DNA of 64,000 nucleotides from Bryobacterales bacterium (lineage in GTDB: Bacteria > Acidobacteriota > Terriglobia > Bryobacterales > Bryobacteraceae), in contig JADZGD010000020.1 of NCBI GenBank assembly GCA_020854055.1, forward strand, positions 62,001-126,000. Direction: 5' to 3'. The notes under the pieces are model-generated. The model saw nothing but the letters and a program-made list of their open reading frames with translations, was not told the origin of the DNA and made no database searches. This document shows, piece after piece, positions 9,368 to 19,464 of this stretch. The position numbers and the translations under genes were made by a program. The stretch's first letter is position 1; every line of letters starts with the position of its first letter.

Positions 9368-10938
9368 GGAACCAGGTTTGAAGCGGCGGGGCGATGCCAG
9401 TGGAAGATGGCGCCCTGCGCGCGCAGGGTGGCGCTGAGCGAGCCGGTGTCGATCTTCTGGACCGTGGTTTTTCCGGCCAGGGCCATTTTCGCCGCCACGC
9501 CGGCCGCTTGGCCCATGATCATGTAGACCGGTTCCATGCGCACGGTGGAATAGGTCACGTGACTGGCTGAGACGCAGACCGGCACCAGCAGGTTGGATGC
9601 CTCGGTGGGCTTGGGTAGCATGATGCGGTAGGGGATCTGGTACGGCTCGACCGGCACCTCCATGTTGCCTTCGTTCTGCACGGTGCCATCCGGCTCAACG
9701 AAGCGCTGCACATTGTGCGAGTCGCTGTTGTAGGACCCCATACCGATTACGTCCCGTTTGGTGCGCTCGGTCTGCACGTCCTGTTGCGTCATGACGAAGT
9801 CGCCCACCATGCGCCGGGCCTCGCGGACGTACAGTTGGTAGGGCCAGTTGGCATTATCAGCGAACTCGTCTTTGGATAGTCCCCAGCGGTTTACTTCCTG
9901 CTGAAGTCCCTTTGGCACGCTTGGATCGTGGGCTAGGAAGTAGTAGAAACCTTGGGTGTATTCCACGTGGTCCTGCCAGATGGCGGCGCGCCGGGCGTAG
10001 CTCGCTTCCGGATAGTCCCAGCTCCGGCCGATGTAGTCGGTTGAGAAGGGACCGTAGTTGTTCATGTCGGTCTTGCGGTTGGGCATGGCCGAGGTGATCA
10101 TGAAGTCGCGCATCACCAGGGGCCGGCCTTTCAGCGTTTCAAGTGCGGGAAACAGCCGGGCCAATAACTCATAACGTTTCGGATTGTAGTTCGCCGGTTT
10201 CGGATAGGGCAGCCGGTTGGCCGGATCGTCGGTCAGGCACATGCGGAAGTTGTAGGCTTGCACCTTGCGGTCCGCCTGGCCCAGTTCTCCGCGCGGCCCT
10301 GTCTGGATCTCCGGCAGCAATTTGCCGCCGGTGTCATAGGCGGAGATTTTCACATCGAACTGATGGGCGCGGTCCTTCGGCCGTACGCCGGCAAGGGACT
10401 CTCCATATTGGCTGATGCCTTCCCGGCCCCAGGTGTAGGAGACTTTAGCCTGCGCCATCAGGTCGCCTTCGTAGCTGGAATCGATGAAGATCTTGCCGCG
10501 GTAGCGCTCTCCGTTCTCCATCACGATTTCCACCACCTGGGCGCCCTTCTTCACCACGCCATTGTTTTCGCGCAGGCGGCGCCCGAAACGGACATCCACT
10601 TTAGCTCCTGCTGCCATTTCGTTCATCACCTGTTCGGCGACGTGAGGTTCGAAATCCCACGCAACCGGCTGGCCGTACTTTTTGCCGACACGCTGGTAGA
10701 ACTCCAGTGAGTAGCCACCCACCACCTCTTTGCGGCCGTGGTCGGTGCGGCCCAGTCCACCGGTGGTCATGCCGCCCAGGTGCCTGCCGGGTTCGAGCAG
10801 CACCACCCTGGCGCCCTCGCGCCCGGCGGCAACGGCAGCGATCACCCCGCCCGATGTGCCGCCATAGACCACGACGTCGAAATTGGCGGCCAAAGCAGTG
10901 GCCGCGAAAGCGAGTACCGCCGCCAGCCGGGGGATCAT
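9319..10938 (-). CDS. Secreted FAD-dependent oxidoreductase
   Basis: A 539-residue flavoprotein. The ATG at 10938 overlaps the upstream stop (ATGA) and gives a short signal peptide ([17 protein letters not shown]) directly before the dinucleotide-binding fold [47 protein letters not shown] is typical of the FAD-dependent oxidoreductases often found beside glycoside hydrolases in Acidobacteria and Planctomycetes. A second FAD motif is [14 protein letters not shown]. The C-terminal PEEA-like region ([30 protein letters not shown]) is also characteristic. Substrate unknown. Last gene of the rhamnosidase operon. Confidence 0.88.
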   Translation of the reverse strand: MIPRLAAVLAFAATALAANFDVVVYGGTSGGVIAAVAAGREGARVVLLEPGRHLGGMTTGGLGRTDHGRKEVVGGYSLEFYQRVGKKYGQPVAWDFEPHVAEQVMNEMAAGAKVDVRFGRRLRENNGVVKKGAQVVEIVMENGERYRGKIFIDSSYEGDLMAQAKVSYTWGREGISQYGESLAGVRPKDRAHQFDVKISAYDTGGKLLPEIQTGPRGELGQADRKVQAYNFRMCLTDDPANRLPYPKPANYNPKRYELLARLFPALETLKGRPLVMRDFMITSAMPNRKTDMNNYGPFSTDYIGRSWDYPEASYARRAAIWQDHVEYTQGFYYFLAHDPSVPKGLQQEVNRWGLSKDEFADNANWPYQLYVREARRMVGDFVMTQQDVQTERTKRDVIGMGSYNSDSHNVQRFVEPDGTVQNEGNMEVPVEPYQIPYRIMLPKPTEASNLLVPVCVSASHVTYSTVRMEPVYMIMGQAAGVAAKMALAGKTTVQKIDTGSLSATLRAQGAIFHWHRPAASNLVPQSSFALSLSQAAIER

Positions 10939-12362
10939 TTCTTTGCGACCCGTCTTGAGTGATAGGCTTCTTTGACGATCTGGCCGTACCCGGCTTTGTC
11001 GAACGGCGGACAACCGGAGGGGAACTGGCCGAGCGGATGATTCTTCTGCCGCATCAAAAAAGTGCAGTACGTCAGCGTTTTGCACACCCGGCCCTCTTCC
11101 AGGTGACCCTTCTCCAGTAGATCGTGGACGTAATCGGGATAGGCCAGGGCGTTGCGGCCAATACCGTAGAGGGAGATCCTGCCATCCTCCACGTTCGCCG
11201 CGGCGGCATTGACGCCATAGATCTGCAACCAGCTATAGCCTGTGCCGACCATTGGCAGATCGGGAAACGCGCGCTGCAGCTCCCCGGCAACGCGAAAGTG
11301 CCGGTCCACGCCGAACATGGGGTGCTCCGGCTGTTCGTAGCTGCCGTCGTCCGGCTTTTCAAAAGGACGCCCGATGTGGGGGTTGTTGTACGGGCAGCCG
11401 AGTGAGATGTTCATCAATTCGACGCCCCACTCGCGGAACCAACCGATTGCCTGCTTCACCTCGGTCAGATCGGGTTCCAGCGGGTTTTCGGCATCCACGC
11501 CCCAGCCTGCGCGGTAGGGTGTCCGGTACTCGACGGGCACGCCGAGACCTGTCTGCGCGTCTTTCTCGTAGGGAATGCCATCGAAGCAGCCCAGCCGCAT
11601 GCACAGAATCAGTTTGTTGCCGAGCGCCGCCCGGATCTTGCCGATGATGTTCTTTATCATCCGGGTGCGGTTTTCGAGTGATCCGCCGTAGCGCCCTTCG
11701 CGTGTCGTGGCGCCCAGCAGTTCGTTCAACAGGTAGCCGTGGGTAGTCTTGATGTCCACGGCCCTGAAGCCGGCTCGAACGGCCAACCGGGCGGCGTCCA
11801 CATAATCGTCTTCCAGCCGCTCCAGTTGATCGTCGCTGAGGATGGGATAATCCGGTGGCAGGTTGGTGCTGGAATCGAGCAGAGGGTTGTGATAGGCGAT
11901 GATCCGCCGGGGAGCGCTGTAGCGCCCGGAGTGGGTCAACTGAAGCGGCTCCAGCAGATCGCCTGTGGAGCCCCAGGTCTTCTGGTGCTCCTGTCGCGCC
12001 ATTTCGAGAACCCGGGCGAATTCATCCACGTTGGAATCGTGAATCCACAACTGCCGGGGGTTGGCGCGGCCTTCCTTGCACACCGCGGTGGCTTCGAACC
12101 AGATCAGCTTGGGACCGCCGCGGCCAAAGCGTCCGTAGCGCCGCCAGGTGAGCTCGCCGGGGGTTCCGTCGTGTGTGCCATCGCATCCCTCCATCGGGTG
12201 AATGGCCATGGAATTTCCCAGCGTGAAGGAGCGTCCCCGAACTTTACGCATCAGCGCCGCTTTCACGCGCTCCGGGTCTGTTTCAAAACGGACGTTGGTG
12301 GTGCCTAACTCCTCAGCGGCTTGCCGCAGTTCGTCGAGCGTCTTGTAAACGAAGTGTTTCAT
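10935..12362 (-). CDS. Old-yellow-enzyme family NADH:flavin oxidoreductase
   Basis: A 475-residue FMN TIM-barrel protein. The ATG at 12362 is used; the TTG just before it is an alternative. Family motifs include [15 protein letters not shown] at the N-terminus (FMN site), [21 protein letters not shown] (with the substrate-binding His), [11 protein letters not shown], and [24 protein letters not shown] near the FMN phosphate site. The family reduces activated C=C bonds. No iron-sulphur/FAD second domain follows, so this is the single-domain form. It overlaps the MFS gene by 50 bases and the FAD oxidoreductase gene by four (ATGA), so translation is probably coupled. Confidence 0.88.
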   Translation of the reverse strand: MKHFVYKTLDELRQAAEELGTTNVRFETDPERVKAALMRKVRGRSFTLGNSMAIHPMEGCDGTHDGTPGELTWRRYGRFGRGGPKLIWFEATAVCKEGRANPRQLWIHDSNVDEFARVLEMARQEHQKTWGSTGDLLEPLQLTHSGRYSAPRRIIAYHNPLLDSSTNLPPDYPILSDDQLERLEDDYVDAARLAVRAGFRAVDIKTTHGYLLNELLGATTREGRYGGSLENRTRMIKNIIGKIRAALGNKLILCMRLGCFDGIPYEKDAQTGLGVPVEYRTPYRAGWGVDAENPLEPDLTEVKQAIGWFREWGVELMNISLGCPYNNPHIGRPFEKPDDGSYEQPEHPMFGVDRHFRVAGELQRAFPDLPMVGTGYSWLQIYGVNAAAANVEDGRISLYGIGRNALAYPDYVHDLLEKGHLEEGRVCKTLTYCTFLMRQKNHPLGQFPSGCPPFDKAGYGQIVKEAYHSRRVAKK

Positions 12363-13581
12363 CAAACTTGCTCTGCCGGGGCAATAGGAAAATGGCGATA
12401 GCGCCCAGAATGGCTACGCCCAATACCGTCCCCATCGCGATCCGGTAGCTACCGAAATTGTCTCGCAAAATGGAGACGAAGTAGGGGAACCAGGTCTGCC
12501 CGATGGTGTTCATCGGCAGAATCACCGCCATGGCGCGGGCCAGCGAGTTGACGCCGAACTGCTCGGCCGCCATCAGCGGGATTAGCATGTAGTCGGCTCC
12601 CATGCCAAAACCAAACAGAACGGCGAAAGCGTAGAGCAGCATATCCTCACCCGGCCGCACCCGCATCAGCAGGGGAATGGTGGCGGCAACGATGAAGTAG
12701 GTTGCGAACATCACCCACTTTTTCGAGAACTTGTCGGCCATATAGCCGATCGACAACCGGCCGCCGATGCTGGACCACAGGATCAGCACCGACGCAGTCC
12801 GCCAGGTGGAGTTCAGTATCTCCTGTTGGACGAAACCTTCGTCACGAAACACGAACTTCATGTGGAAGTTCACCGCACCGATGGAGCCGATGGAGCACAC
12901 ACTGCCGATCATCAGCAGCCAGAAAGGGTAACTCCGCAATAGATGGCCAAACGAAACCGGCGCGGCGGCCACTTCCGGGGCAGCTTCGAGGGCGCCATCC
13001 GGGAACTGGCCCACATCCGAGGGGCGGTCCTTGAGCACTAACAGAACCAGCGGCCAGGCCAGGAACATCATTGCGCCCAGAATTATCAGAGCTGTTTGCC
13101 AGCCGAAGTTTTCGGTCAACGGTTTGACGATCAGCGAGCCCAGGGAGCCGATTAATCCGACACCGACGTAGACGATCCCCATCGCGGTTCCCCGCTTCTT
13201 GCGGAACCAGTTGGAAACCATCAATTGGTGTGGAATGGGTCCCGAGAAGAAGTACCCAACCATGTAGATCACCCAGATGCCGTAGTAGACCCACAGCACG
13301 CCGCCCATGCTGCCGAAGCCGACCAGGGCAATGCAGGTCATCGCCGTGCCCACCAGAATCAACTTGCGAGGGCTGTATCTGGGGATCACCAGCGGTCCAA
13401 TCCACAACGTGAGCAACGCCGCCAGCGGGAAACCGAACGTAATCTGGGACTTGCTCCAGCCCAGAGACTTCTCGAAATAATCGTAAAAGAACGAGATGTT
13501 GTAGTACGGAATGCCAACGGCGAAGCCGAATGTCACGAATGCGGCGGCCGTCACCCACCAGCCGTAGAACTTCGTTTTCAT
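12313..13581 (-). CDS. MFS transporter (oxalate/formate or monocarboxylate-like branch)
   Basis: A 422-residue inner-membrane protein with about 12 hydrophobic segments. The N-terminus KTKFYGWWVTAAAFVTFGFAVG and the loop WFRKKRGTAMGIVYVGVGLIGS are typical of MFS members near the oxalate/formate antiporter and monocarboxylate groups. A central hydrophilic linker (KDRPSDVGQFPDGALEAAPEVA) separates the two six-helix halves. Position between rhamnosidases and flavoenzymes suggests it imports a product of the extracellular steps. AAGGAG lies unusually far (about 13 bases) from the ATG. The gene overlaps the next one by 50 bases. Confidence 0.88.
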   Translation of the reverse strand: MKTKFYGWWVTAAAFVTFGFAVGIPYYNISFFYDYFEKSLGWSKSQITFGFPLAALLTLWIGPLVIPRYSPRKLILVGTAMTCIALVGFGSMGGVLWVYYGIWVIYMVGYFFSGPIPHQLMVSNWFRKKRGTAMGIVYVGVGLIGSLGSLIVKPLTENFGWQTALIILGAMMFLAWPLVLLVLKDRPSDVGQFPDGALEAAPEVAAAPVSFGHLLRSYPFWLLMIGSVCSIGSIGAVNFHMKFVFRDEGFVQQEILNSTWRTASVLILWSSIGGRLSIGYMADKFSKKWVMFATYFIVAATIPLLMRVRPGEDMLLYAFAVLFGFGMGADYMLIPLMAAEQFGVNSLARAMAVILPMNTIGQTWFPYFVSILRDNFGSYRIAMGTVLGVAILGAIAIFLLPRQSKFDETLRLQDARRTAASR

Positions 13582-13624
13582 GCCGGGATTAAGACTCCTT
13601 CACCTGATTGTAAGGGTCTTTTCC

Positions 13625-16555
13625 TTATAGCACAGCCTGAACTTTCTTCCTTGCCACGATGCGGACCGGACCGAGCAGCCCGGAGCGCGGTAATGGCTTG
13701 AATCCGAACACCCGTCTGCCCACGCCTGAGGTGGCGGATGAACCATAGATTTTTGCCAGGTCGGGCGCCAGCGGCGGCTCCTTGGACATCGCTGAGACAC
13801 GGTTGATGAGGGTATTGGTGACGTCGATCCGCATCCGATTGCGTCCCGCCCTTACCAGGCCGGTGACATCCAGCGTTCGGCCGCGCATCCAGATGACACC
13901 GGCCGGCTTCTCGTTGATTCGTACCTCGGCCACATCGCCAACGGCCCCCAGGTCCAGGTGCAGTTCCATGCCCGGCGCCAGGTATTCGGCCGGCATTTCG
14001 AAATCGACCGTGTAGGTCCCGGTGCCGGAGAAGTGGCGGGTGGCCGGAGTGTCGGTCCAGGAGGCGAGCTGGCTGAGCGGAGCCGTCCTGCCGTCCAGCG
14101 TCAGGCTCCAGCCGGACGCGATCTGCCAGGGCGCGGGGATGCCATCCACACCCGGTCCGTTCTCAGCCGCCAAGGCTTCAATACGGCCGTTTTCCACCTT
14201 CAGGACGCGATCGAACCGGGAGCGGGCAACGTGCTCGCGCTTCGCCCCGGCGTCAAACACCAACAGCGTGGATTCGAAAGGCGCCAGGCGAACGGGGAGC
14301 GTGGTAGTGTGCCCGTTGTCATCGTACTCGTAAAGCGGCGTCGCTCGCCCGTTGTAGGGGTCCCATTGTTCGGGCGCCTTCCCGCTTACCCGGAAGGCAA
14401 GGCGGGAATCGATCGGCTGGTCCTGGACGTTGGTGAGGAAGTAAACATCGGCGCCGGCGAGCTTGCGGTGGCAGAACAGCAGGCCGTCATTCTCACGGCG
14501 CGACTCGGCGACAAAGTCAATGCCCACATCCGGAGTAACGTGCTCGCGCAGTATGTTGAGGAACGGATCCATGGCGCTGGCACGCAGGTCAAGGGGGTCT
14601 GTCCGGTACATGACTTTCTTGAGGAAATGGGTTCTGCCCTTGCCATACGCGCGCTCTCCAGCGCTACCTTCGCCGGCCGGTTGACGGAACATTTGGGACG
14701 ACAGGCGCTTCACTTCGAGATCGCGGGCGGCGTGTTCGGTCAAGCCAGTGGATTCTGAAGGCGTCTGCTCGAGAGCGATCACAACGCCGCCCTCGCGGGC
14801 GAACGCGGCGATCCGCCGCATGCTCTCCACGGGTAGCGCCGCGGTATTGGGCACAACCAGAATCCGATATTCTAGATCGCGCACCCGCAATACGCCGCCA
14901 TCGATCCGGCTGTGGTTTTGGAGCACGTCGTCGTTCATCAGGTCGAAGTTGTACCCGTTGGCCAGCAGCAATTTGCCCAGCATGCCCCAATCGAAATCGC
15001 GGGTCCAGCGGCGGGCGTTGAACACGTCCAGCGTCCACTGGTTAGCCAGCGGCGAATAGAGCGCGATATCGGCCACCGGCCTGCCTTGGCGGAGGACGGC
15101 CGAGCAGCGTGCGACATAATCGCTCAACAAGTGGTAATAACGCCACCAGGTAACCGCGGGACTTACCATTACCTCGGCGGTGAAGCGGCGCGAGGGAACA
15201 AATTCACGCTCCGGCGTGGCGGTAAAGCCGCTGTTGTAGAATTTGTTGGCCCCGGCACGCAAGAAGATGTCGCCACTGATCTTCAACTCCTCCATGGTCT
15301 CCCGGGCCTGTTCCCAGTGAAGGTAAGTGTAGGCTTCGACGCTCACCGTCTGGCGTCCGTAGAGGTGCGCGCCCGAGGCCACGTATTCCCTCGGCCCGAT
15401 CCGCGTGTCGAACCACGGCACCGCATCTTTCTCTCCGGCGGTGATCTCCATCTCCGGGATGTCGGACGCCCCGGCGCCTGCCAGGTTATCGGTTACAAAG
15501 CCGTAGGGCTGAATGCGCGCCTTGACGCCGTGTTGTTCACACCAGCCAACGAAGGTTTGAAAGAATGCCCGCATGCCTTCGCGAGCCAGGAAATCGTTTA
15601 CGTCGTATCGGATTTTGGGTGAGAGATTGTCCACTTCCCACCACAGTGCGGGCAGGTAGCGAACAAGGTCATAGCCTTTAACGACGCGGAAGCGGGGGGT
15701 CAGCTCGGCGCTCCAGTAGATGCCGTTACGGTGGATTGGCACCTCGAAGCTGTCACTAAAAAAGCTCTCGATCGGATTGCCGAACTCCGGCCTCAGTTCC
15801 CGGAGGTAAATATCACCCAGGTGCCGGGTGTATCTTTCCATTGCGGGCGTGCTGATGTGATTGACGGCGTGGGAGTTATCGACCTCGGTCAGCCAGAACG
15901 CCATCAGGCGCCAGCGCCCGGCGGGAACCTGCCATTCGAGTTGGCCCTCTTTCACTCGGGAGGTGAGGTCCACCAGGCTCGATGCCAGTAGACGCCCATT
16001 CTGCTCTCTTCCGGCCACCACCGCCACCAGCGGATTCCCTTCCGGTATCCGCGGCAGTGAGCGGGGAATATCGCGCGGGTTCAGTTGCGCTTTGAGCGGC
16101 AGCGGGCCGCTAAACCGTTGGCCGCCGCTCAATTCGACGTAACTGGCCAGCAGGTTGCGGTTGCGATCGCCGTCGGGAACCCAGTCCCCGCCCCAGATCC
16201 ATCCCGGACCGCCGAAGTTGATGGAGACCTCCATCCCCAGGCGCTTCGATTCGGCGACGGCATGCTTAAGCAGGTCGAAGTATTCGGGCGAAAGGTACGG
16301 GTGGTTACCCTTGGTGAAGACCGCCTGCATGGTGATCTGTTCCACGCCGCCAATGCCCTGCTGCTTCATCTGTTCGAGTTCGCGGGTGATATCGGCTTTC
16401 GATAAGGCGTTGCCCATCCACCACCAGCGGGTATGCGGACGGCAGTCCACGGGAGGATTGTCGAAGGCCTTTCGCAGTGTGCCGATGGCGGTATTCTCTT
16501 GGGCCAGAGCAGGCACAGCCATTAGCAGGGCGATCATCAGCATGGTGTGTTTCAT
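13625..16555 (-). CDS. GH106-type alpha-L-rhamnosidase, long form
   Basis: A 976-residue exported enzyme. The ATG at 16555 overlaps the upstream stop (ATGA) and is followed by a signal peptide (KHTMLMIALLMAVPALA). The mature N-terminus has the GH106 signature FDNPPVDCRPHTRWWWMGNALSK, then LEQMKQQGIGGVEQ and the barrel strand EVSINFGGPGWIWGGDW. FFSDSFEV (around residue 340) matches the paralogue's FCDSLEV. The C-terminal part contains beta domains, including a galactose-binding-like module (MELHLDLGAVGDVAEVRINEKPAG). The family removes terminal alpha-L-rhamnose from plant cell-wall pectin or glycosides. It ends 43 bases before the MFS gene. Confidence 0.85.
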   Translation of the reverse strand: MKHTMLMIALLMAVPALAQENTAIGTLRKAFDNPPVDCRPHTRWWWMGNALSKADITRELEQMKQQGIGGVEQITMQAVFTKGNHPYLSPEYFDLLKHAVAESKRLGMEVSINFGGPGWIWGGDWVPDGDRNRNLLASYVELSGGQRFSGPLPLKAQLNPRDIPRSLPRIPEGNPLVAVVAGREQNGRLLASSLVDLTSRVKEGQLEWQVPAGRWRLMAFWLTEVDNSHAVNHISTPAMERYTRHLGDIYLRELRPEFGNPIESFFSDSFEVPIHRNGIYWSAELTPRFRVVKGYDLVRYLPALWWEVDNLSPKIRYDVNDFLAREGMRAFFQTFVGWCEQHGVKARIQPYGFVTDNLAGAGASDIPEMEITAGEKDAVPWFDTRIGPREYVASGAHLYGRQTVSVEAYTYLHWEQARETMEELKISGDIFLRAGANKFYNSGFTATPEREFVPSRRFTAEVMVSPAVTWWRYYHLLSDYVARCSAVLRQGRPVADIALYSPLANQWTLDVFNARRWTRDFDWGMLGKLLLANGYNFDLMNDDVLQNHSRIDGGVLRVRDLEYRILVVPNTAALPVESMRRIAAFAREGGVVIALEQTPSESTGLTEHAARDLEVKRLSSQMFRQPAGEGSAGERAYGKGRTHFLKKVMYRTDPLDLRASAMDPFLNILREHVTPDVGIDFVAESRRENDGLLFCHRKLAGADVYFLTNVQDQPIDSRLAFRVSGKAPEQWDPYNGRATPLYEYDDNGHTTTLPVRLAPFESTLLVFDAGAKREHVARSRFDRVLKVENGRIEALAAENGPGVDGIPAPWQIASGWSLTLDGRTAPLSQLASWTDTPATRHFSGTGTYTVDFEMPAEYLAPGMELHLDLGAVGDVAEVRINEKPAGVIWMRGRTLDVTGLVRAGRNRMRIDVTNTLINRVSAMSKEPPLAPDLAKIYGSSATSGVGRRVFGFKPLPRSGLLGPVRIVARKKVQAVL

Positions 16556-19029
16556 TGGTTTTCTCTCTCGATGAGAAGCCGAACGGGACCGAGTAACCCG
16601 GTAGGCAGAGCGTGTACTTCGTCCAGGTTCTGCATCTCGAAGCGCCGGCCGTACTTCGCGTTCAGCGTCGTGTAATCGGCCGCGGGCTGGCGAGCCATGC
16701 GGTTCATGGCGGTCGGATAGACATGGATCTCCAACTGGTTGGTGCCGGCACGAATGAACGGGGTCAGGTCCACGCGGTATGGCGGACACCAGGCCGAGCC
16801 GGCCCGGCGGCCATTCAGACGGATTTCGGCGGCTTCGCGCACGGGCGGATCGAGTTGAACGGCAAACGCTGCGTCTTCACGCAGGCTGATTCTGCCCGGG
16901 GGTGAGGCGGTTGCGGCGCCCAGATCGAGCAGCACTCGCGTCCGTTTGTTGCCGGCTTCCAGTGTGAACGGCTTACGGTAAACAACGCCGTGGACGGCCC
17001 TGGTCCAACCGAGTGCTTGCTGCTGCTTTGACGGTTCGTCGTCGACGGTTACGCTCCAGCCGCGACTGAGGTCGACGGTTGCAAGAGCCGGTTGAGGCGC
17101 CGCTTTGCCCGGGTGATCGGAAAAGATGAGAATCGTCGAGCCGTAGGCGGTCAGGTCCACTGTCTGTCTGGAGCCTGGCGCCAGCGATTGCCGTTCTCCT
17201 GTGAGTGGATTCCAACGTTCTGCCGCGGTGTGGCGAGTGCGGAATTGTACCTGGACCCGGCGCGGCCGGTTACCGGTGTTCACGACAAAGTAGAGATCGG
17301 CGTCTTCCAGGCGGCGGTGGACGAAGCCCAGGGTGGCGTCGAGATCCGGACTGGCAAAATCGGCCGGGAGGTGTGTCAGCAATGCCGCCTTCAGGCCGGA
17401 TGCATTGGCCACAAAGTCGTTCCGCATCAATCGCTGTGCCCGTCGGGCAACTTCAGGGCTCTGATGGCGATCCTTCCATCCCGGCGCCAGGGAGGGGATC
17501 TCGCCGACGGCAATCACGGTGCCGCCGGAGGCGCGGAATGTTTCCAGCCGGCCGAGCATACCGAGTGACATTCGCGCCACGGCTGGAAGAACCACCACCC
17601 GATAGCGCCGCAGCGCCTGCTCCGCGCTACCCTCATCGAAGACGTCGAAGTTCATCCCGGCGTGCAGGATGGGTGGCACAACCGGTTCTGCGTGAGCAAA
17701 CAGCTTGCGGGCAAGGTCGACATTGGCAGAGCTGAATCCAGCCCAGGCATCATCATTCGAAAGGTAAACCCCTACATCCACCACCGGCTCGCCCAGCCGC
17801 AGCAGGGCACTGACGCGCCGCAGATAGCGGCTTAGGTCCGTCATCACCGGCCACCAGGGATTGTGGGCATTCAGCGCGCCGGCGGCGTAGAAGGTCCACC
17901 CCGGCTCACCGGCCTCTGGCGGAGAGTAAGGCCAGCCGTGCCCAACCAGTTGATTGACGCCGCACAAAAAATGCTGATCGGCTTCGGCTTTGAGATCGAG
18001 CGGAGTGGCGCGAAACACCGGCGAGTGAACCCAGGTCCAGGTCTCCGAAGAAGTCACCGGGCGAGCGAACAGGTGACTGGCCGACGAGGCCCAGCGGGTG
18101 GGGGTGATGGTCCGCCAGTGCCATCCCTCTCCTTCCGGAAGATCCACCCGGGCAGCGCTGGCCAAAGTCGCCGGAGGGGTGCCATAGTTCTGCATGCGAA
18201 GCTGGACGTGATGGCGTCGCGCCCATTGGGCAAGCGGCACCAGGAATTGGTCTTCGTAGAGTTCCGAAAGAGTCTGGCCGTAGTCGTGCCGGATGGCGTC
18301 CGCTTCGGCAGACTGCTCCTGCAGGCGGGGCAGCATCGGCGTCAGGTCGTAGCCTCGCCGCTCGCGAAACTCCCGGGGTAGATCGCCAGTCCAGTTGCCG
18401 CCGTAAACCTCCAGGCTGTCACAGAATACGGCGTAGATTCCGCCCGGTCCGGCGGCCTCTGTCAGTTTGTCGCCCACCCTGGAAAGATGGAGTTCGATTG
18501 CCTGCCGGTTGTAATGATCGAGCACCGGTCCTTCGGCGCCGACGGCGGCGCGCTTCACCTGCTGGCCGGTTTTCACGCCATGGGGAGATGGTCTTGGTTC
18601 CAACCGCGTGGACGCGAGTTCGGGCGTGATGTAAGGACCGCCATAGGGCCATCCGCTGCCGAGTGTCACGTCCATGCGCAATCCGAGGCGGCGTGCGTGG
18701 GTGGCGGCGAAGTTGATCATCCGCAGGAATTCAGGCGAGAGAAACCGCAGGTTGATCAACCCTTTCGAAGGATCATCGACCACCAGCGGGTACACCGGCT
18801 GGATCTCAAATCCTCCGATGCCGGCTGCTTTCATCTGCTCCATTTCCCGCTGGAGTTCCTGGGTGGCGACCGCGGGACCGAACCACCACCAGCGCATCAT
18901 GATCCGGGCGTCGGCGGGAGGATCTTCAAACACTGATCGGGCCGAATCACGGGAGACGGCATCGCAAGGGAGTGAAAAGAGTGAGAGCAGGAGGATCGGC
19001 AGCAGCATCACTCGCAAACGAACGCTCAT
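16552..19029 (-). CDS. GH106-type alpha-L-rhamnosidase, short paralogue
   Basis: An 825-residue exported paralogue of the following gene, about 150 residues shorter. The ATG at 19029 precedes a signal peptide (SVRLRVMLLPILLLSLFSLPCDA). Shared motifs: FEDPPADARIMMRWWWFG, EMEQMKAAGIGGFEI, MDVTLGSGWPYGGPY, VFCDSLEV and, near the end, IRLNGRRAGSAWCPPYRVDL. The deletion relative to the long form falls mainly between the WPYGGPY strand and the DSLEV strand. Two different GH106 proteins in one operon suggest complementary linkage specificity on one rhamnose-containing substrate. A TATGCT hexamer sits 8 bases upstream of the ATG, so this gene probably leads the operon. Confidence 0.82.
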   Translation of the reverse strand: MSVRLRVMLLPILLLSLFSLPCDAVSRDSARSVFEDPPADARIMMRWWWFGPAVATQELQREMEQMKAAGIGGFEIQPVYPLVVDDPSKGLINLRFLSPEFLRMINFAATHARRLGLRMDVTLGSGWPYGGPYITPELASTRLEPRPSPHGVKTGQQVKRAAVGAEGPVLDHYNRQAIELHLSRVGDKLTEAAGPGGIYAVFCDSLEVYGGNWTGDLPREFRERRGYDLTPMLPRLQEQSAEADAIRHDYGQTLSELYEDQFLVPLAQWARRHHVQLRMQNYGTPPATLASAARVDLPEGEGWHWRTITPTRWASSASHLFARPVTSSETWTWVHSPVFRATPLDLKAEADQHFLCGVNQLVGHGWPYSPPEAGEPGWTFYAAGALNAHNPWWPVMTDLSRYLRRVSALLRLGEPVVDVGVYLSNDDAWAGFSSANVDLARKLFAHAEPVVPPILHAGMNFDVFDEGSAEQALRRYRVVVLPAVARMSLGMLGRLETFRASGGTVIAVGEIPSLAPGWKDRHQSPEVARRAQRLMRNDFVANASGLKAALLTHLPADFASPDLDATLGFVHRRLEDADLYFVVNTGNRPRRVQVQFRTRHTAAERWNPLTGERQSLAPGSRQTVDLTAYGSTILIFSDHPGKAAPQPALATVDLSRGWSVTVDDEPSKQQQALGWTRAVHGVVYRKPFTLEAGNKRTRVLLDLGAATASPPGRISLREDAAFAVQLDPPVREAAEIRLNGRRAGSAWCPPYRVDLTPFIRAGTNQLEIHVYPTAMNRMARQPAADYTTLNAKYGRRFEMQNLDEVHALPTGLLGPVRLLIERENQ

Positions 19030-19037
19030 GTTCCGGT

Positions 19038-19043
19038 AGCATA
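19038..19043 (-). promoter_or_regulatory. Candidate -10 element, rhamnosidase operon
   Basis: TATGCT on the minus strand ends 8 bases before the ATG at 19029. That would place transcription start at or next to the start codon. No -35 sequence is recognisable. Confidence 0.3.
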
Positions 19044-19110
19044 TCCAGGGTAGGGGTCGCATGCAAGCCGTGCCTGGAATTGCCAATGCGCCTGTTGAGA
19101 ATTTCCGGAT

Positions 19111-19224
19111 ATGCGTTCACGCAATTTTCGGCTTTTCCTGCCGGATGCCATCTGGCACGGTCTCAACAACATACTGGAGTTTGTCTCGCCCGAAGTGCCG
19201 CTCTGGCGCCTTGCGCGGGTTTAG
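19111..19224 (+). CDS. Possible 37-residue ORF ahead of the HU/TIR genes
   Basis: An ATG at 19111 opens a 37-codon frame ending 12 bases before the HU-like gene. The product begins MRSRNFRLFLPDAI, continues with a mixed hydrophobic stretch and ends WRLARV. It is in the only sizeable gap of the region and in the same orientation as the next two genes. No clear ribosome-binding site precedes it and I recognise no family, so it could be chance. It is recorded because it would be the first gene of the HU/TIR unit. Confidence 0.22.
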   Translation: MRSRNFRLFLPDAIWHGLNNILEFVSPEVPLWRLARV

Positions 19225-19236
19225 GCTTTGGTCAGA

Positions 19237-19464
19237 ATGAAAAAGCGCGATCTCGCCCGGAAGTTTGCGCGTGGTTCTCAACTGTCGACGGCCGGCGCCG
19301 CCGACCAGATTGACCGCGCGGTACACCACATTCTTCGAGACTTGCGACAGGGCCACCCGGTGGCGCTGCCAGGGCTGGGAACCTTCGAGCCTGGAGACCT
19401 CCCCCAATTCCGCTTCTTGAAATCGAACTCCCGGCCTTTGAAATCAGGCGGCGGAGAGCGATAG
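19237..19464 (+). CDS. Armless HU/IHF-like small DNA-binding-fold protein
   Basis: A 75-residue protein. Residues 1-50 match the helical half and first strand of HU/IHF: KKRDLARKFARGSQLSTAGAAD, a second helix, then LRQGHPVALPGLGTFEPG, corresponding to HU's KGxxVxLxGFGTF. The long DNA-wrapping beta arm (usually about 30 residues with RNPxTG) is missing; the chain ends after FRFLKSN and a short basic tail. It may therefore dimerise like HU but bind DNA weakly or only as a partner. The ATG at 19237 is chosen over a TTG at 19228 by alignment with the HU start. The stop TAG shares its G with the GTG of the TIR gene, so the two are co-translated. Confidence 0.7.
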   Translation: MKKRDLARKFARGSQLSTAGAADQIDRAVHHILRDLRQGHPVALPGLGTFEPGDLPQFRFLKSNSRPLKSGGGER

